16,540 nt of DNA from CAZWBR01 sp964404205 (GTDB lineage: Bacteria; Bacteroidota; Bacteroidia; Bacteroidales; Prolixibacteraceae). Position 1 is the first letter of the stretch. Each line of letters starts with the position of its first letter. Positions 14,096 through 16,540 of the stretch are shown here, piece by piece. The notes below the pieces were generated by a model, which was not told where the DNA came from, searched no databases, and saw only the letters and a program-made list of their open reading frames with translations. The DNA lies in the NCBI GenBank assembly GCA_964404205.1, contig CAYOJD010000074.1:1-16540 (forward strand), in the 5' to 3' direction. The position numbers and the translations under genes are program-made.

Positions 14096-14450
14096 CGAAC
14101 TTGGCAAGAAAGGGGAAGAGATTGCCCGCAAATTCCTTCGGGGTGAGGGATACCAGATTCTGGCAGTCAATTGGTTTTACGATCATAAAGAAATTGACAT
14201 TATTGCCCGAAAGGGGGATGAGATTGTTGTTGTAGAAGTTAAATCGCGCGAAGGCGACTATTACGAAGAGCCTTATGAAGCCGTGTCCAGTCGTAAAATT
14301 AAGAATCTTGTGGAGGCTGCCGAAGCTTATTTGCTTGAGCATGAAATAGATTTGGAAACCCGGTTCGATGTGATATCGATCGTTTTCGAAAAAAGTGGGA
14401 AATATGAACTGACCCATTTCCCGGGCGCATTTACTCCACCGGTTAATTAA
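14082..14450 (+). CDS. yraN: YraN family (UPF0102) nuclease-like protein
   Basis: From the ATG at 14082 the protein has 122 residues, the usual family length. A TTG at 14043 would add 13 residues that do not look like the family. The N-terminus LGKKGEEIARKFL is characteristic, as is the core E37-I-D39 followed by VVVEVKSR with E52 and K54. This is the E-x-D...ExK pattern of PD-(D/E)XK (restriction-endonuclease-like) folds. A biochemical role is not firmly established; Holliday-junction-resolvase-like nuclease activity has been suggested from the fold. The start overlaps the end of the LD-carboxypeptidase gene by 14 bases, so it is likely translationally coupled. Confidence 0.92.
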   Translation: MAKADELGKKGEEIARKFLRGEGYQILAVNWFYDHKEIDIIARKGDEIVVVEVKSREGDYYEEPYEAVSSRKIKNLVEAAEAYLLEHEIDLETRFDVISIVFEKSGKYELTHFPGAFTPPVN

Positions 14451-14455
14451 TTGAA

Positions 14456-14848
14456 TTAGCCAGCTTTTGTCTCGTTTATCCTGCGGTATTTCTCTTCAAT
14501 AATGGCTGAGACCTCCGACGGAAGAAAGGGCTTTGGCAAAAAATCATCGATGCCGGCAGTTTTGCATTGTTCTTCAACAGCCGGAATCCAGTCGGCTGTC
14601 ATCCCCAGAATAATGCAACGCGCCCGCCCCTGCTGTTTCTCCAGTTCCCGAATCTCGTAGGTAGCCTCGATCCCAGTTTTTACGGGCATCTGAATGTCCA
14701 TTAAAACGACGTCGTAATGAGTCGTACTAAACAGATCGATTGCTTCCTGACCGTCGTGAGCAACATCTACGTCATATTGTTTCAAGCCGAGCTGTACCAA
14801 CTTGCAATTCATCAAGTTATCCTCGGCGAGTAAAATTTTGTTAATCAT
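14456..14848 (-). CDS. Standalone receiver-domain response regulator
   Basis: The 130-residue protein is a single CheY-like receiver domain with no output domain. Acidic residues E9-D10, the phosphoacceptor D51 in LMDIQMPVKTG, T84 in LGMTAD and K106 in LPKPF are all present, so it should be phosphorylated. The AEDNLMN opening and LPKPF ending resemble receiver modules detached from hybrid histidine kinases rather than chemotaxis CheY. No kinase gene is adjacent, so its partner is unknown. It may work by protein interaction or as a phosphorelay intermediate. It converges on yraN with 5 bases between stops. Confidence 0.9.
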   Translation of the reverse strand: MINKILLAEDNLMNCKLVQLGLKQYDVDVAHDGQEAIDLFSTTHYDVVLMDIQMPVKTGIEATYEIRELEKQQGRARCIILGMTADWIPAVEEQCKTAGIDDFLPKPFLPSEVSAIIEEKYRRINETKAG

Positions 14849-14961
14849 TACCCCGATTTACATTAGCTAAAAAGTCTCGCCCAATTTACAAAAAAGGGCT
14901 TATGAATAAAAATTATTATCTTCATCGGCTGTTAATTTTAAGAATTTAATCACCTTCTTTC

Positions 14962-15324
14962 ATGAATATTGAACTTTTCAGAACCTATTGCCTGCTTAAA
15001 AGCGGGGTGACTGAAGGATTTCCATTCGATGAAACCACGCTGGTACTTAAGGTCGGAGGTAAAATGTTTGCCCTGCTCAGCCTCGACGGTGAGCCGTCGG
15101 CCAACCTGAAATGTGACCCCGAAAAGGCAGCCGACTTGCGCGAACACTATCCCGCAATTACACCCGGTTATCATATGAATAAAAAGCATTGGAACACCGT
15201 GATGCTCAATGCCGGATTACCAGACCAGTTGATCCTGGAGTTGATTGACCATTCGTACACGTTGGTGTTTGACACGTTGTCAGGAAAAGTGAAAGCAGAA
15301 ATGAATAATGAAAACCCATCATGA
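14962..15324 (+). CDS. MmcQ/YjbR family protein
   Basis: The 120-residue protein belongs to the MmcQ/YjbR family: an N-terminal LFRTYCLLKSGVTEGFPFDE segment, a central VLKVGGKMFALL strand pair, and GYHMNKKHWNTVML (residues 69-82), the most conserved stretch. A CyaY-like fold is known for the family and DNA binding has been suggested, but no firm function is established. Length is typical. The stop overlaps the ATG of the downstream S4-domain gene (ATGA), so the two are translated as a coupled pair. About 110 bases separate it from the divergent receiver gene, and I see no strong promoter there. Confidence 0.88.
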   Translation: MNIELFRTYCLLKSGVTEGFPFDETTLVLKVGGKMFALLSLDGEPSANLKCDPEKAADLREHYPAITPGYHMNKKHWNTVMLNAGLPDQLILELIDHSYTLVFDTLSGKVKAEMNNENPS

Positions 15325-15533
15325 AAAAGTTTAGCCTTCAGGGAGCAGAATATATTGAACTGATAAAATTATTGAAGTTGATTCGGATTGCCGAATCGGG
15401 AGGTCAGGCCAAATTGATGGTCGACGATGGCGAGGTTCGGTTAAATGGCCAGCCCGAATCAAGGAAAAGGGCCAAGTTGCGTCCCGGGGATGTGATTGAA
15501 ATATTTGGCGATAAAATTGTAATTGAAGCCTAG
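15321..15533 (+). CDS. Small S4-domain RNA-binding protein (YbcJ-like)
   Basis: The 70-residue protein is essentially a single S4 RNA-binding domain. YIELIKLLKLIRIAESGGQA is followed by VDDGEVRLNGQPESRKRAKL and RPGDVIEIFG, the alpha-L fold seen in YbcJ and in the N-terminal domains of ribosomal protein S4 and pseudouridine synthases. Binding to structured RNA, perhaps rRNA, is expected from the family, but the target is unknown. Its ATG overlaps the stop of the MmcQ/YjbR gene. A large hairpin follows 4 bases after the stop. Confidence 0.9.
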   Translation: MKKFSLQGAEYIELIKLLKLIRIAESGGQAKLMVDDGEVRLNGQPESRKRAKLRPGDVIEIFGDKIVIEA

Positions 15534-15536
15534 AAA

Positions 15537-15583
15537 AATAACCGCAAAACAGTTGGACTGACTCCTTCTGCTTTGCGGTTATT
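15537..15583. terminator. Long interrupted hairpin between convergent genes
   Basis: AATAACCGCAAA (15537-15548) pairs with TTTGCGGTTATT (15572-15583). Inside, CAG/CTG and GGA/TCC add two short helices separated by an A-C mismatch and a TT/TT internal loop, ending in a CTGAC loop. On the minus strand the stem runs into TTATTTTTC, so it looks like the terminator of the alkaline phosphatase gene. On the plus strand there is no T-run and termination is less certain. Confidence 0.7.
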
Positions 15584-15606
15584 CTGTATGTCTGATAAAT
15601 TTAAAG

Positions 15607-16540
15607 CTATTTCAACCCCAGCAATTTCATCATCCGGTTGGCAATTTCAGTATTTTCCATAATGCCTGTAAAATGCTCTGCGCCCGGGCCATAAGCAAAA
15701 ACGGGAACCATAACACCGGTATGGTCGGTACTGGTAAATTTGGCTGTAACCTCACCCGTTGTGTAGTTGCCATTATTTACGGTCATTCCTCCGGTTTCAT
15801 GGTCGGCTGTAACAATTACAAGCGTTTCGCCATTGGCCGAAGCAAATTTCAGTGCAGCACCAACAGCCCGGTCAAAATCGAGCATCTCGCCTACAACACC
15901 GGGCGTATTATTACCATGGGCCAGAAAGTCGATTTGCGAACCCTCTACCATTAAAAAGAAACCTTTTTTCCCTTGAGATAATAGCCTAATGGCTGTTTCG
16001 GTTGCCGGAACCAACATTTCGCCCCTTTCGGGCATCCCTGGATTGTGCTCCTGAGCGGTGAGCCCGGCCAGTTTACCTGATTGTACTTTGCTGATTTCGT
16101 CGATGTCGTAAAGTACCTGATATCCTTTTTGGCGCAATTCCTCGGAAAGGTTCCGTCCGTCTGTTCTTTTCTCAAAGAATTTGATGCCCCCTCCAATAAA
16201 TACATCAATATTGTAATGGAGAAATTGCGCTGATATGGCTTCGTAGCTACCACGCGAACCCTCGTGGGCAATAAACGATGCCGGTGTAGCATGGTTGATA
16301 GCTGAAGTACTTACCAGACCCGTTTTCAAACCTCTCTTTTCGGCCAGTTCACGAATACTTGGGACCGCTTTCCCGTTGGCATCTACGCCAATGGCCCCAT
16401 TATTGGTTTTCACCCCCGACGAGAGGGCTGTGCCGCCCGCTGCCGAATCGGTCACATATTTGTCGGCTGAATAGGTTTTTGAAAAACCAATCTGTTTAAA
16501 ATTCTGAATAAAGAGACTGCCTCCGTTGGCTGTCATCCCG
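15607..16540 (-). CDS. PhoA-type alkaline phosphatase, C-terminal part (cut by window edge)
   Basis: The frame continues past the window end, so the signal peptide and the first metal-binding Asp are missing; about 310 residues remain. The catalytic serine is in VTDSAAGGTALSSG (codon 16444-16446). Metal ligands are recognisable in EGSQIDFLAHGN (equivalents of E322, D327 and H331 of E. coli), ADHETGG (D369/H370) and STDHTG (H412). The enzyme would hydrolyse phosphate monoesters in the periplasm, releasing phosphate, often under phosphate limitation. The NHATP motif has His where E. coli has D153, and IDF has Phe in place of K328. The start and promoter lie outside the window, so regulation cannot be judged. 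Confidence 0.94.
   Translation of the reverse strand, partial: GMTANGGSLFIQNFKQIGFSKTYSADKYVTDSAAGGTALSSGVKTNNGAIGVDANGKAVPSIRELAEKRGLKTGLVSTSAINHATPASFIAHEGSRGSYEAISAQFLHYNIDVFIGGGIKFFEKRTDGRNLSEELRQKGYQVLYDIDEISKVQSGKLAGLTAQEHNPGMPERGEMLVPATETAIRLLSQGKKGFFLMVEGSQIDFLAHGNNTPGVVGEMLDFDRAVGAALKFASANGETLVIVTADHETGGMTVNNGNYTTGEVTAKFTSTDHTGVMVPVFAYGPGAEHFTGIMENTEIANRMMKLLGLK

Overview
The window reads as an ordinary, gene-dense piece of a Bacteroidota chromosome, most likely order Bacteroidales or a close marine or soil relative. The reasons are: -7 boxes of the TAnnTTTG type upstream of many genes; almost no Shine-Dalgarno sequences; an RprX/RprY-type two-component pair; an HU-CCDC81/SPOR protein, a family I know only from Bacteroidota; and the purN-acpP-fabF-rnc neighbourhood typical of the group. 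No mobile element, CRISPR array, tRNA or rRNA is visible. The galE and alkaline phosphatase genes are cut by the window edges.

Layout. 1-459 (-) is the N-terminal part of galE. 648-1655 (+) is a membrane-anchored HU-like/SPOR protein, separated by a bidirectional hairpin terminator from a four-gene minus-strand operon (5693 to 1692). That operon encodes a GT2 polyprenyl-phosphate sugar transferase, a small membrane protein with two LAB_N repeats, an ArnT-like GT39 integral-membrane glycosyltransferase and a GAE-type nucleotide-sugar epimerase. Together they look like a pathway that makes a lipid-linked sugar (perhaps galacturonate) and transfers it to an envelope acceptor such as lipid A. lepA (+) diverges from this operon and ends at a strong terminator shared with rprX-rprY (-).

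Next comes the minus-strand acpP-fabF-rnc operon (12378 to 10114) for fatty-acid synthesis and RNA processing. Facing away from it are purN, an LD-carboxypeptidase and yraN (12583-14450, +). A standalone receiver-domain protein (-) converges on yraN with only 5 bp between them. A small plus-strand pair, MmcQ/YjbR-like plus S4-domain, ends at an elaborate hairpin facing a truncated PhoA-type alkaline phosphatase (-).

Most genes are housekeeping. The points most worth a second look are the lipid-linked sugar operon, the C9 tract next to two alternative starts in the LD-carboxypeptidase, the hairpin at the predicted 5' end of acpP mRNA, and the possibly leaderless rprX start. I did not find a convincing wholly new system.
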